From Nocardia crassostreae (GTDB taxonomy: Bacteria; Actinomycetota; Actinomycetes; Mycobacteriales; Mycobacteriaceae), in assembly GCF_001613405.1 (NCBI RefSeq), contig NZ_BDCH01000039.1:62001-126000 (forward strand): a stretch of 64,000 bases of DNA. Direction: 5' to 3'. A program made the position numbers and the translations under genes. The first letter of the stretch is position 1; the number at the start of each line of letters is the position of its first letter. The notes below the pieces were generated by a model that did no database searches, was not told the origin of the DNA, and worked only from the letters and a program-made list of their open reading frames with translations. Shown piece by piece: positions 1 through 8,999 of this stretch.

Positions 1-978
1 TGTGAGGTGGGTGCGGGCGTCGGCTCGGTTGCCGGTGCGCAGGGACTCGAGGGCGGTCAGCAGGTGGGCGGAGGGCTGGAGGCGGTCCGTGCCATCGCGT
101 TTCGCCTCGGTGAGGTGCCGGGCGGCGGATTCGCCGCGCATGAGGGCCGCCGCCGCGAGCAGGAGATGGCGGTACTCGCTGGGAGTGCTCGGTCCGCGGA
201 GCTTGTCCGGGTCGGTGGTCCCGGTGCGGAGGCGGCGGTGGGCGGCGAAGTCGTGCAGGCGTTGTTTGCGATCGCGGATGCCCTTGCCGCCGAAGCGGTC
301 CGCGAGTTCGTAGCGGTGGTCGGCGGCGGCGCGGTCGCGCAGGAGGCAGAACCAGTCGGCGCGGCCGGTGGGGCCGAGGGCGTGCAGGAGTTGCCAGACG
401 GGGGAGGTGGCGCCTTTGAATTCGTATTGGTCGAACCGGTCGTCGACCACGGCGGTGAGGTGGGTGCGGGCCAGGGCGCGGAATTCGGGGGATACCACCG
501 AATCCGGGTCGCGGACGGTATTGGCCAGCCACATGCGCAATGCGCTGGACTGGGTGAGCATTCCGGCGGCGGCGGTCCAGGTTGCGGGGAAGGTGGCCGG
601 GTCGGGGCGGTGCAGCCAGCAGGTGAAGACCCGATGGGCGGTGGCTTCCTCGATATCGCACCACCAGGACGCGTCGGCGAGCAGGCGCAGCGATTCGTCC
701 GGATAACTGGCGGCGGTCTCGATGAGACGGGACTGCAACAGGATTCGATTGGGGCCGATCTCATCCTCGGCCTCGGCCAGGAAGGCGCGAATCCCCGCCA
801 GCAGCAATCGGGCGCGGGCGGCCGGGTCGGGCTCCGCGTCGGCGCGGGCGAGGGCGTCCTGCAAGAGGTGTTCCAGGCGCGAGATCCGGCCGAACAGCGG
901 TATCGGATCGGCCCCCGCGCGCCGCCGTGCTTCGTCTCGCCCCTGTGGTTCGTCGCCACGCGACCGCCACCAATTCAC
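1..978 (-). CDS. Hypothetical protein, 3' end outside window
   Basis: About 326 residues are visible and the frame runs off the left edge without a stop, so the C-terminus is missing. The GTG start at 978 is chosen because an AGGAG lies 9 bases upstream and the next codons read VNWWRSRGDE. Codon use in this frame is typical of the neighbours. The protein is soluble-looking, rich in Ala, Arg, Leu and Trp, with helical repeats and no signal peptide or membrane segment. I do not recognise the family. It is read in the same direction as asnB, starting about 130 bases beyond the asnB stop. Several long open frames exist on other strands here, but they lack this protein-like composition. Confidence 0.65.
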   Translation of the reverse strand, partial: MNWWRSRGDEPQGRDEARRRAGADPIPLFGRISRLEHLLQDALARADAEPDPAARARLLLAGIRAFLAEAEDEIGPNRILLQSRLIETAASYPDESLRLLADASWWCDIEEATAHRVFTCWLHRPDPATFPATWTAAAGMLTQSSALRMWLANTVRDPDSVVSPEFRALARTHLTAVVDDRFDQYEFKGATSPVWQLLHALGPTGRADWFCLLRDRAAADHRYELADRFGGKGIRDRKQRLHDFAAHRRLRTGTTDPDKLRGPSTPSEYRHLLLAAAALMRGESAARHLTEAKRDGTDRLQPSAHLLTALESLRTGNRADARTHLT

Positions 979-1104
979 CCCGAAAGACTCCTGCCGGCGA
1001 CTCGCACCGCATTCGCGCTCGGGAGATCGCCGCCCGAAATCCCCCGCTCGCGACGGTACCCGGGCGGATACCGTCGCGTGCGTCGATTCGGGGAGGACCG
1101 AAAG

Positions 1105-3072
1105 CTACAGACTGACCGGGTAGACCGGTTCCTGGATCTCCGGCTTGATGCGGTGCTCGACGAAGATGCCGTGCCAGATCATGAAGCACAGCAGCGTCCA
1201 CAGGCGGCGGCTGTGATCGACCGGGCCGGTGCGGTGCGCCTCCAGCATGGCCGTGATGGCGGCCTTGTCGAGCAGGTGATCGGTGCTGGATTCCGCGATC
1301 TGGGTGCGGGCCCAGTCGTAGAGCTCCGGACCGCGCAGCCAATGCCGCAGGGGGACAGGGAAACCGAGCTTGGCGCGGTGCAGCACATGCCCGGGGACGA
1401 TGCCCTCGAGCGCCTGGCGCAGTGCGTACTTGGTGGTGTCCTTGGTGATCTTCTGGTCGAAGGGCAGCTTCTCGGCGACCTTGAAGACCTCGGGATCCAG
1501 GAACGGCACGCGCAGCTCGAGCGAGTTGGCCATGGTCATCTTGTCGGCCTTGACCAGGATGTCGCCGCGCAACCAGGTGAACAGGTCCAGATGCTGCATG
1601 CGGGCCACCGGATCCCAGTGATTGCCCTGCATGCCGTAGATGCGGCCGGTCACATCCCGATGCGTCCACTCGGGCCGGAACTCCCGCAGCACCGACCGCA
1701 ATTGGGCGTCGTTGAAGCTGCGCGCATTGCCGTAGTAGCGCTCCTCCAGGGTGAGCGAACCGCGATTGAGCAGGCTCTTGCCGCGGGTGCCCTCCGGAAT
1801 GCGCTCCGACACCTTGCCCGCCAGCTTGCGCAGGCCCTTGGGCAGATACTCGAACGGCTTGAGCGACAGCGGTTCCCGGTAGATGGTGTACCCGCCGAAC
1901 AGCTCGTCCGCGCCCTCGCCGGAGAGCACCACCTTGACGTGCTTGCGGGCCTCCTTGGCCACGAAGTACAGCGGCACCAGCGCCGGATCCGCGACGGGAT
2001 CGTCCAGGTACCAGATGATCTCGGGAATCGAGGCCGCGTACTCTTCCGGACCGACCACGCGCACGATGTGCCGCGCGCCGATGGCGGCCGCGCTCTCGGC
2101 GGCCACATCGACCTCGGAATAGCCCTCGCGCTCGAACCCGGTGGTGAAGGTGATCAGGTTCGGGTTGTGCCGCATGGCCAGCGCCGCGGTGGCGGTGGAA
2201 TCGATACCGCCGGACAGGAACGCGCCGACGGTCACATCCGCGCGCATGTGCTTGGCGACCGAATCCTCCAGCGCCTCGGCGATTTCCCGGTAGCGCTTGT
2301 CGGCGGTGCCGGGCAGGAACGGCGACACCCGGAACTGCGGGTTGAAGTAGCGGGTGATGCGCGGCTGCTCACCGGGCTCGATCCAGGCGTAGCAGCCGGA
2401 TTCGAGACGGCGGATGTCCTTGTGCAGCGTCTCCGGCTCCGGCACGTACTGCAGCACCGTGTAGTGCTCGAGCGCACGCGGATCCAGCGCATCGGTCAGG
2501 CCCAGCGCGGGCAGCAGCTCCAGCAGGCTCTTCTTCTCCGAGGAGAACGCCGTACCGCCGGGACCGGTCGCGGTGAACAGCGGCTTGATGCCGAACGGGT
2601 CGCGCGCGATGAACAGCTTGTTCAGCTCGGTATCCCAGATGGCGAACGCGAACATGCCGCGCAGCTTGCTCGCCGCCTTGGCGCCCCAGTAGTGGAAGGC
2701 CGCCACAATGGTCTCGGAGTCGCCCTCGGTGGCGAACATCGGCTCATCGCCGAACTCCGCGCCGTGCTCGGCGGTCAATTCCGCGCGCAGCTCGAGATAG
2801 TTGTAGATCTCCCCGTTGAAGGTGAGCGCATAACGCTCCCGATTCTCCGGCGGACCCCAGCGCAGCGGCTGATGCGAATGCTCGATATCGATGATCGACA
2901 GCCGGTTGAAGCCGAAGATCATGCGCTCGTCGTGCCAAGTGCCCTTCTCATCCGGGCCGCGATGGCGCTGGCAGTGCAGCGCCTCGTACACCTGCGCCGC
3001 GGTGGTTTCGACCGTCCGCCCCTCCGGGGTGGTAGCTGTGTCAGCTGTCAGAAATCCGAGCAGACCACACAC
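1105..3072 (-). CDS. asnB: Asparagine synthase (glutamine-hydrolysing)
   Basis: Converts aspartate to asparagine with ATP and glutamine in the cytoplasm. The 655-residue length fits the actinobacterial family (M. tuberculosis Rv2201 is about 650). The GTG start at 3072 places the catalytic cysteine at residue 2 (M-CGLLGFL), which is needed for the N-terminal nucleophile. The glutaminase domain shows RHRGPDEKG near residue 40 and NGEIYN near 88. The synthetase domain shows the PP-loop SGGIDS near 286 and SGEGADELFGGY further on. The frame stays open far upstream of 3072, but an earlier start would bury the cysteine. It is divergent from ctaC, the arrangement also found in mycobacteria. In mycobacteria this type of enzyme has been linked to amidation of cell-wall components; that role is not shown here. 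Confidence 0.95.
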   Translation of the reverse strand: MCGLLGFLTADTATTPEGRTVETTAAQVYEALHCQRHRGPDEKGTWHDERMIFGFNRLSIIDIEHSHQPLRWGPPENRERYALTFNGEIYNYLELRAELTAEHGAEFGDEPMFATEGDSETIVAAFHYWGAKAASKLRGMFAFAIWDTELNKLFIARDPFGIKPLFTATGPGGTAFSSEKKSLLELLPALGLTDALDPRALEHYTVLQYVPEPETLHKDIRRLESGCYAWIEPGEQPRITRYFNPQFRVSPFLPGTADKRYREIAEALEDSVAKHMRADVTVGAFLSGGIDSTATAALAMRHNPNLITFTTGFEREGYSEVDVAAESAAAIGARHIVRVVGPEEYAASIPEIIWYLDDPVADPALVPLYFVAKEARKHVKVVLSGEGADELFGGYTIYREPLSLKPFEYLPKGLRKLAGKVSERIPEGTRGKSLLNRGSLTLEERYYGNARSFNDAQLRSVLREFRPEWTHRDVTGRIYGMQGNHWDPVARMQHLDLFTWLRGDILVKADKMTMANSLELRVPFLDPEVFKVAEKLPFDQKITKDTTKYALRQALEGIVPGHVLHRAKLGFPVPLRHWLRGPELYDWARTQIAESSTDHLLDKAAITAMLEAHRTGPVDHSRRLWTLLCFMIWHGIFVEHRIKPEIQEPVYPVSL

Positions 3073-3418
3073 TGCGGGGAGAACCTCTTTCCGGAGTCGG
3101 GGATGGTCGCCCTGCGGCATATGGTCGATCGTGCGCGCGGGACGCGAAACGTACTGTCCGAGTATGCCGCACGCGCGCGGATCCTGCGCGAGAGCCCGTA
3201 TCCACGGCTTATGCAGTTTCCGGAGTGTCGAATGCGACCCGATCACAACGCGACGCCCGGTTTGGTCTACGCTCCGTAGTACTTGGGAAACTCTCAGGGT
3301 TGATCGCGAGTTCCGCGAGCCCCCGGGGAGTGGCCCAACCGTGGCTGAAATTGGGTCGTCCGGCGGAAGGGAGTCCGGGCGGCGCCGAGTCGGAGAGACG
3401 ACCAGGAAGGCGTTGAGC
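3073..3418. other. Divergent asnB/ctaC intergenic region
   Basis: 346 bases without a convincing gene. A TACGCT box at 3268-3273 on the + strand could be a -10 for ctaC with a long leader. AGGAAGG at 3404-3410 is the ribosome site of ctaC. On the minus strand TACGTT near 3148-3153 could serve asnB. None of these has a clear -35 partner. Confidence 0.35.
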
Positions 3419-4507
3419 GTGGCGCACAAGGCGAGCGAAGCGATAGGGCCACGACCCGCCCAGGGTCGGCGGGGCCGCATCCTTCGGCGGGCCGGGCTGG
3501 CGGTGTCCATGGGGATGACCGCGATGCTCGTCTCCGGCTGCTCGATCGACAACCCGTGGCTGCGGTTCGGCTGGCCCTCGGGCATTACGCCGCAGGCCAC
3601 CCGGATGCGTGAGCTGTGGACCTGGTCCGTGGTCGCCGCGCTGGCGATGGGCGTGCTGGTGTGGGGCCTGACCTTCTGGACCGTGGCCTTCCACCGCAAG
3701 AAGGCGGACTCGCCGGAATTCCCCCGGCAGACCGGCTACAACGTGCCGCTGGAGCTGACCTACACGGCCGTGCCGTTCGTCATCATCGCGGTGCTGTTCT
3801 ACTTCACCGTGGTCGTGCAGAACTACGTGCACGAGAAGGTGGAGAACCCGAACGTCGTGGTCGATGTGACCGCCTTCCAGTGGAACTGGAAGTTCGGCTA
3901 CCAGAAGGTCGATATCGCCAACTGGAAGTACGACGGCGTCGACCAGGCTCGCCAGGGCATGAACACCTCTATCCAGGAGGAGTACAAGGAACGCAAGAAC
4001 GAGGAAGGCCACCCGCAGCCCGGCCCGAACAACGGCCTGCCGTCGAACGACATCTCGTACCTGAACTACGACAAGGTCGAGACCGTCGGCACCTCCAACG
4101 AGATCCCGGTGCTGGTCATCCCGTCCGGTCAGATCGTGGAGTTCCAGCTGGCCGCCGCGGACGTCATCCACTCCTTCTGGGTGCCGGAGTTCCTGTTCAA
4201 GCGCGACGTCATGCCGAACCCGAAGCAGAACAACTCCGACAATGTCTTCCAGGTCGGCCCGATCGACAAGACCGGCGCCTTCGTCGGCCGCTGCGCCGAA
4301 ATGTGCGGCACCTTCCACTCGATGATGAACTTCGAGGTCCGGGTGGTCTCGCCGGAGAACTTCCGCAAGTACATGGATGCTCGCGAGGCCGGTAAGACCA
4401 ATGCTCAGGCCCTCGAGGGCATCGGCGAGTCGCCGGTGGCCACCACCACCAAGCCCTTCAATACCGACCGCACCGGCCGTGGGGTCGAAGCGTCGTACGC
4501 CAAGTGA
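3419..4507 (+). CDS. ctaC: Cytochrome c oxidase subunit II (aa3-type)
   Basis: Membrane-anchored subunit that takes electrons from the cytochrome bcc complex through its CuA centre. 362 residues, the same size as the M. tuberculosis protein. The GTG start at 3419 is preceded by AGGAAGG with 8-base spacing. A lipoprotein-type signal ends at LVSGC with Cys41. Two membrane segments follow (about 62-85 and 105-130). The CuA ligands are visible: His in DVIHSFWVPEF, then C292, C296, H300 and M303 in GRCAEMCGTFHSMM. An insert of charged residues between strands (about 165-210) is typical of actinobacterial CtaC. It is followed after 13 bases by ctaF. The catalytic subunit ctaD is not in this window. 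Confidence 0.96.
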   Translation: MAHKASEAIGPRPAQGRRGRILRRAGLAVSMGMTAMLVSGCSIDNPWLRFGWPSGITPQATRMRELWTWSVVAALAMGVLVWGLTFWTVAFHRKKADSPEFPRQTGYNVPLELTYTAVPFVIIAVLFYFTVVVQNYVHEKVENPNVVVDVTAFQWNWKFGYQKVDIANWKYDGVDQARQGMNTSIQEEYKERKNEEGHPQPGPNNGLPSNDISYLNYDKVETVGTSNEIPVLVIPSGQIVEFQLAAADVIHSFWVPEFLFKRDVMPNPKQNNSDNVFQVGPIDKTGAFVGRCAEMCGTFHSMMNFEVRVVSPENFRKYMDAREAGKTNAQALEGIGESPVATTTKPFNTDRTGRGVEASYAK

Positions 4508-4520
4508 GGACTGAACTGAT

Positions 4521-4937
4521 ATGAAGGTCGAAGCTCGCATCTTCGAACTGATCACGGTCTTCTTCGTGATCGTGGCTGTGGTCTACGGCTACTTCACCGC
4601 CCAGTCGCGCACCGGCGTCGAGTGGGCGGGCACCACCGCCATCGTGCTGTCCGCGGGTCTGTCGCTCATCGTGGCGACCTACTTCCGCTTCGTCGCCCGC
4701 CGCCTCGACCTCCGCCCGGAGGACTACGAGGAGGCGGAGATCGTCGACGGCGCCGGTGACCTGGGCTTCTTCTCGCCCGGTTCGTTCTGGCCCATCACCC
4801 TGGCGGCGGCGGGCTCCGTCACCGCCCTCGGCTTCGCGTTCTTCGAGCCGTGGCTGATCGGCGTCGGCGTCATCTGCATCCTGGTCGCCGCGGGCGGCCT
4901 GGTGTTCGAGTACCACCTCGGCCCCGAGAAGCACTGA
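4521..4937 (+). CDS. ctaF: Cytochrome c oxidase subunit IV
   Basis: Small integral membrane subunit of the aa3 oxidase found only in actinobacteria (Rv2199c type). 138 residues with four hydrophobic segments (about 8-26, 36-54, 88-106 and 110-128) separated by a charged loop containing LDLRPEDYEEAEIVDG. It starts 13 bases after ctaC and is surely co-transcribed with it. A strong terminator follows at 4949. Confidence 0.93.
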   Translation: MKVEARIFELITVFFVIVAVVYGYFTAQSRTGVEWAGTTAIVLSAGLSLIVATYFRFVARRLDLRPEDYEEAEIVDGAGDLGFFSPGSFWPITLAAAGSVTALGFAFFEPWLIGVGVICILVAAGGLVFEYHLGPEKH

Positions 4938-4948
4938 GCTGATTCACG

Positions 4949-4987
4949 AAGCGCCCCATCCGGATTCGGATGGGGCGCTTTGCTTTT
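4949..4987. terminator. Rho-independent terminator after ctaF
   Basis: A perfect 14-bp stem (AAGCGCCCCATCCG and its complement) with a four-base loop, followed by TGCTTTT. It lies between convergent genes and could stop both. Confidence 0.85.
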
Positions 4988-5047
4988 CCCGAGAAGGTGG
5001 GGCCGCAAGGGGTACGGCCCCACCTTCCCCTCATCGGGACGGTGAGT

Positions 5048-5869
5048 TCAGATGCCCAGGGCGTGTTTGATCAGGGCGGTGGAGCGCGGGGCCTTCCCGG
5101 CCAGGCCCAGGAGGGTGCGGGGGAAGCGGGGGCTGACCTGGACGGGGCGGGTGCGGATCGCGGTTTCGATCCAGCGGGCGGCCTCGGCGGGGTTGAGGAT
5201 GGGGTTTTCGGTGTAGTAGGTGGGGGCCACGGGGTCTATGCGGAAGGCCGGGTAGTGGACGGCGGTGACGTGGATGCCGCGCGGGGAGAGTTCGGCGTCG
5301 GCGCATTGGCCGAAGGTGGTCCAGGCGGCCTGGGAACTGGCATAGGAGGCGAAGTTGGGGGCCGCGCCGGTGGTGAGGGACCAGGGGCCGACATTGATGA
5401 CGTGACCGGAGCCGGTCGCCAGCATGGCGGGGAGCAGGCCGAGGGTCAGACGCAGCGGGCCGAAGTAATTGGCGGCCATCATGCGCTGGTAGTCGGTGAA
5501 GCGGTCCAGGGATTGCAGGGCGGGGCGGCGGGTGGGGCGACCGGCATTGTTGACCAGGACGTCGATGCCGTCGAAATCGGTGAGCAGCCATTCGATGAGC
5601 TGATCCACATCGCCCAGGGCGGAGATATCGCAGCGATGCCAGTGGGCGCGGCCGCCGGATTCGACAATGGCGGCGCAATCGTGCACGAGTTGGCTCCCGC
5701 GGCGCGCGACGAGGAGAACCTCTGCGCCGTGGGAGGCGAGTAATCGGGCGGTGGCGCGGCCGATTTCGGAGGTCGCGTCGGTGACGACGACGCGTTTTCC
5801 AGCGATGGGGCGTGTGCCGGTCATGGCAGCGGCGGGGCGGGGACGGCGGGCAGCACGGAATTCGATCAT
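5048..5869 (-). CDS. Short-chain dehydrogenase-like protein with altered active site
   Basis: 273 residues with a Rossmann fold of the SDR family. The ATG at 5869 is preceded by GAAGG; a GTG at 5887 and an ATG at 5824 are alternatives. The family NNAG motif is intact (VLVNNAGRP). The nucleotide motif, normally TGxxxGIG, reads TDATSEIG, so two glycines are lost. The catalytic YxxxK reads YASSQ, so the lysine is a glutamine. The upstream serine is also shifted (VGPWSLTTG). It may therefore not be an active dehydrogenase. It is followed by an FAD oxidase gene on the same strand. Confidence 0.85.
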   Translation of the reverse strand: MIEFRAARRPRPAAAMTGTRPIAGKRVVVTDATSEIGRATARLLASHGAEVLLVARRGSQLVHDCAAIVESGGRAHWHRCDISALGDVDQLIEWLLTDFDGIDVLVNNAGRPTRRPALQSLDRFTDYQRMMAANYFGPLRLTLGLLPAMLATGSGHVINVGPWSLTTGAAPNFASYASSQAAWTTFGQCADAELSPRGIHVTAVHYPAFRIDPVAPTYYTENPILNPAEAARWIETAIRTRPVQVSPRFPRTLLGLAGKAPRSTALIKHALGI

Positions 5870-6004
5870 GGGACAGGCAACCTTCACTCACGAACGATGT
5901 GTGGCACCGGCGCCCCGCCGACAGTACCGATACTGCGCCGCACGCCCTGGGCGACAACCATTTCAGGCTGCTAGCCCGTTGCTGGGAGTGCGGCGGAACA
6001 CATT

Positions 6005-7264
6005 CTAATCGGTTGGGTCATAGCGCCGGGCGCGTTCGGCGACGCAGATCTCGTCGATTCCGGAGACGATGTCGCGCAGGAGTTCCGACGGCACCGCGGC
6101 GGGCCGCAAACGGCAGGTGAAGGTAATGAAGCCGTGGTCCTCGTTATCGAGTTCGCGCAGGTAGCGGGACCGCACGCCATAGGTCATGGCGGAGATGACG
6201 GTGAAGCAGCCGGTCTTCTCGCGGTGCCCGGCAAACAGGTCGTGCAGGCCGTGGAAGACCCGGGTGTAGTTCGACAGCGGCGCGAACACCGAGATGCGGT
6301 AGGCCGGGCCGCGTTCCGAGGACGAGATGACGGTATCGGCCAGATACTCGGCATCGCGCGGTGTCAGCACCTTCGGAGCGAACATGAGCGCACCGGCGGC
6401 GGCATTGCGGACCGGCATACCGGCGCGGCCACCCGCGGAGGCGGCAATGGCGCCCAGGGACTTGCGGGCGCGGGCGCCGACCTCGCGGCGGGCGCGCAGC
6501 GAGAGGTTGGGGGTGGTGGGATGCAGGCTCGACCACTGGCCGAAGCGCACGGTGCCCAGCTGCACGGTGCCCGTACCGACCGGTCGCGCCACCTTCAGCG
6601 GTGCGGTGTCCACCCAGCGGCCCACCTGGAGCATGGAATCGCCGGGCGACTGGATCTCCTTGAACGAATGCTCCACCCAGGTATCGAAATCCAGGAACCG
6701 GTGCGCGTCGGTGGTGAGCCAGATGCGGTCCTTGTCCATATCCGCCACCTCGAGGGTGAGCGCGGTAATGATCCCGGTGCGCCCGCCCCCGCCCAGAATG
6801 CGCCGGAACCGATCGGTGTGATGGGTGCGCCCGCAGGTGCCGAATCGCCCGTCCTGATCGACGTATTCGAGCTCCACCACATTGTCGGAGAACATGCCGA
6901 ACCGATGCGAGGCATTGCTGAGCCCGCCCACCGCAGCGAATCCGCCCGCCGTGATCTCCCGATGGTCGCCGACAATCGGCAGTCCGAGCCCGTGCGCGGC
7001 CAGGGTGCGGTCGATATCGGACAACCGCGCCCCGGCCTGCACCCGGACGGTTCGGGCATCCGCGTCGACGACCTGCACCCGATTCATCTTCCGCATGGAC
7101 AGCACCGCACCCTGTTCCGGCGGCGCCAGCTCCTCGTCCGGCCGCTCCCCACCGCGGATGGTCAGCGGTTTCGTCGACTTGCGCGAATCCCGAACGGTAC
7201 GAACGACATCCGCGGTATCGCGGGGCAGGAATTCATCCGGGTGGGTGGAGACGGACGTGCTCAT
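6005..7264 (-). CDS. FAD-binding oxidase (PCMH/VAO-type)
   Basis: 419 residues. The N-terminal half carries the FAD-binding PCMH fold: TIRGGERPDEELAPPE, then TVRVQAGARLSDIDRTLAAH and GDHREITAGGFAAVGGLSNA, followed by the GGGGRTGIITALTLEV element near residue 165. The C-terminal half lacks features that name a substrate. The ATG at 7264 is used; a GTG at 7282 is possible and neither has a clear ribosome site. Such enzymes oxidise alcohols, sugars or phenols. It sits between an SDR-like gene and phoD on the same strand, with short gaps, so co-transcription is possible. Confidence 0.8.
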   Translation of the reverse strand: MSTSVSTHPDEFLPRDTADVVRTVRDSRKSTKPLTIRGGERPDEELAPPEQGAVLSMRKMNRVQVVDADARTVRVQAGARLSDIDRTLAAHGLGLPIVGDHREITAGGFAAVGGLSNASHRFGMFSDNVVELEYVDQDGRFGTCGRTHHTDRFRRILGGGGRTGIITALTLEVADMDKDRIWLTTDAHRFLDFDTWVEHSFKEIQSPGDSMLQVGRWVDTAPLKVARPVGTGTVQLGTVRFGQWSSLHPTTPNLSLRARREVGARARKSLGAIAASAGGRAGMPVRNAAAGALMFAPKVLTPRDAEYLADTVISSSERGPAYRISVFAPLSNYTRVFHGLHDLFAGHREKTGCFTVISAMTYGVRSRYLRELDNEDHGFITFTCRLRPAAVPSELLRDIVSGIDEICVAERARRYDPTD

Positions 7265-7318
7265 GGCGCTACAGCTAACCACAGTCGCGCCGATCGTGCT
7301 CGGGCTTGGACCGCCGTC

Positions 7319-8860
7319 TCAGTTGGCGGGGTCGAGACGCTGTGTGAACAGCACGTTTCCGGTCGCATCGCACAGGTTTACTGTGAGTTCGCAGGACTTG
7401 CCGTCAATGGTCAATTCGCCGAAATGCTGATAGGCGCCATCCAGCGGGGACGTGTTCTGCGCGGGCGGCGCGTGCACGAAAACCGCCTCCGGGCCGAAGG
7501 TCCCGTCCAGATTGTTCGGGCCGAACGCACCGGCGTTCAGCGGGCCGGAGACGAACTCCCAGAACTCGTCGAAATCCTTGAAGGCCGCGCGCTCGGGCGA
7601 ATAGCGGTGGGCGGCGGTGCAATGCACATCGGCGGTGAGCCGCACGACGCCGGTCACCTTGTTCGCCTTGATCGAGGACAGCACCTTGGCGATCTCGGAC
7701 TCGCGGCCCGACGGCGCGCCCGGATCGGCATTGGCGACGCCTTCGAAGACGGTCTCGCCATCCTTGACGATCAGACCCAGCGGCAGATCATTGGCGACGA
7801 TCTTCCACGTGGCCTTGGACTCGCGCAAACCGTCCATCAGCCACTGGGTTTGAGCCTGGCCGAGAATGCGGCCCTCGGGCGCGTTGTTGGCATTGTTGGC
7901 GTCCTTGTAGGAGCGCATGTCCAGTACGAAGACGTCGAGCAGCGGGCCGTAGGACACCTTGCGGAACAGGCGGCCGTCCATGGCCTCCTTGCGCTCCAAT
8001 GGCATCCACTCGTGGAACGCCTGCCAGGACCGCGTGGCGAGGGTGTCCATATTGCGTTCGGTGTAGCCCTTGCCGTCGGCGACCGTGCCGCCCGGGGACC
8101 AGTTGTTCACGGTCTCGTGGTCGTCCCACTGCACCAGCTGGGCGACGGAAGCATTGAAGCGACGGTAGTTCTCATCGCTGAGGTTGTAGGCGTAGTTGCC
8201 GCGGAACTGGTCGAGGGTCTGCGCGACGGCGCTTTTCGCCTCGGTCACGATATTGCGCCAGACGCGGCCGTCGGGGAGGGTGACCGATTCCTTCAGCGCA
8301 TTGTCCGCGTAGATGCTGTCACCGGAGTGGATGAACAGGTTCGGATCCCGGGCGGCCATGGCGGAGAAGATCTTCATACCGCCCAGATCCGGATTGATGC
8401 CGAAACCCTGACCGGCCGTATCGCCGGACCACAGCAGCTTGATATCGGAGCTCGCGGCGGGCACGGTGCGGAAGACGCCGGTGACGGCCTCGGAGACGGC
8501 TCCGCCCTCGCCTTCGAGGGTCACGCGGTAGTGCACCTGCTGCCCGGCGGGCAGGCCGTTGACGCGCAGCCGCCCGGTGCCGTCCGAATCCGGGGTGAGC
8601 ATGGGGCCTTCGAACCGCTTGGCATCGGTGAAGGATTCGGTGGCGGCGGTCTCCACCATGAGCTTCGCGGGCTTGTCCGAGCGCGCCCAGATCAGCGCGC
8701 CGTCGGCGCGGGGATCGCCGACCGCGACGCCGTGCGTCAAGACGGGCCGCTCCCGCACCAGTCCGGGACCGTCATTGGACGAGCACGCCACCAGGCCGGG
8801 GGCGATGACCAGCCCGGCGGCGGACGTGCGCAGCAGTGTGCGTCGCGAGAATGTAGCCAT
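7319..8860 (-). CDS. phoD: Alkaline phosphatase D, Tat-exported lipoprotein
   Basis: Phosphodiesterase/phosphomonoesterase of the PhoD family, 513 residues. The ATG at 8860 has GGAAGG 7 bases upstream. The N-terminus has a twin-arginine signal (SRRTLLRTSAAG) and ends in LVAC, so it is probably folded before export and lipid-anchored. An N-terminal PhoD domain (THGVAVGDPRADGALIWAR) precedes the metallophosphatase core with SGD, HSGDSIYADN, WDDHETVNNW and LTADVHC, the metal ligands expected of the family. Expression of such genes is often phosphate-controlled, but no Pho box was recognised. Confidence 0.92.
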   Translation of the reverse strand: MATFSRRTLLRTSAAGLVIAPGLVACSSNDGPGLVRERPVLTHGVAVGDPRADGALIWARSDKPAKLMVETAATESFTDAKRFEGPMLTPDSDGTGRLRVNGLPAGQQVHYRVTLEGEGGAVSEAVTGVFRTVPAASSDIKLLWSGDTAGQGFGINPDLGGMKIFSAMAARDPNLFIHSGDSIYADNALKESVTLPDGRVWRNIVTEAKSAVAQTLDQFRGNYAYNLSDENYRRFNASVAQLVQWDDHETVNNWSPGGTVADGKGYTERNMDTLATRSWQAFHEWMPLERKEAMDGRLFRKVSYGPLLDVFVLDMRSYKDANNANNAPEGRILGQAQTQWLMDGLRESKATWKIVANDLPLGLIVKDGETVFEGVANADPGAPSGRESEIAKVLSSIKANKVTGVVRLTADVHCTAAHRYSPERAAFKDFDEFWEFVSGPLNAGAFGPNNLDGTFGPEAVFVHAPPAQNTSPLDGAYQHFGELTIDGKSCELTVNLCDATGNVLFTQRLDPAN

Positions 8861-8986
8861 GCGCCGACCTTCCATCAGCGAGCTCAACATCAGCTGAACT
8901 GTGCCGGACACGTCCGCGAATTCCGGGTACGAGCGCGGGCGTGTCGGCGGTGCGTTCGGCGTAGCCGGACTGTTATCCGCCGTGCG

Positions 8987-8992
8987 TATAGT
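8987..8992 (+). promoter_or_regulatory. -10 box of a leaderless promoter
   Basis: TATAGT with 7 bases to the ATG at 9000, and no ribosome site before that ATG. The transcript probably starts at the start codon. Confidence 0.6.
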
Positions 8993-8999
8993 CCGCTTC

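Noticed and set aside
7..3279. Very long open frame on the + strand opposite asnB and the first gene
   Set aside because: High GC leaves antisense frames open. The minus strand encodes asnB with all catalytic motifs, and the + frame has biased, non-protein-like composition.
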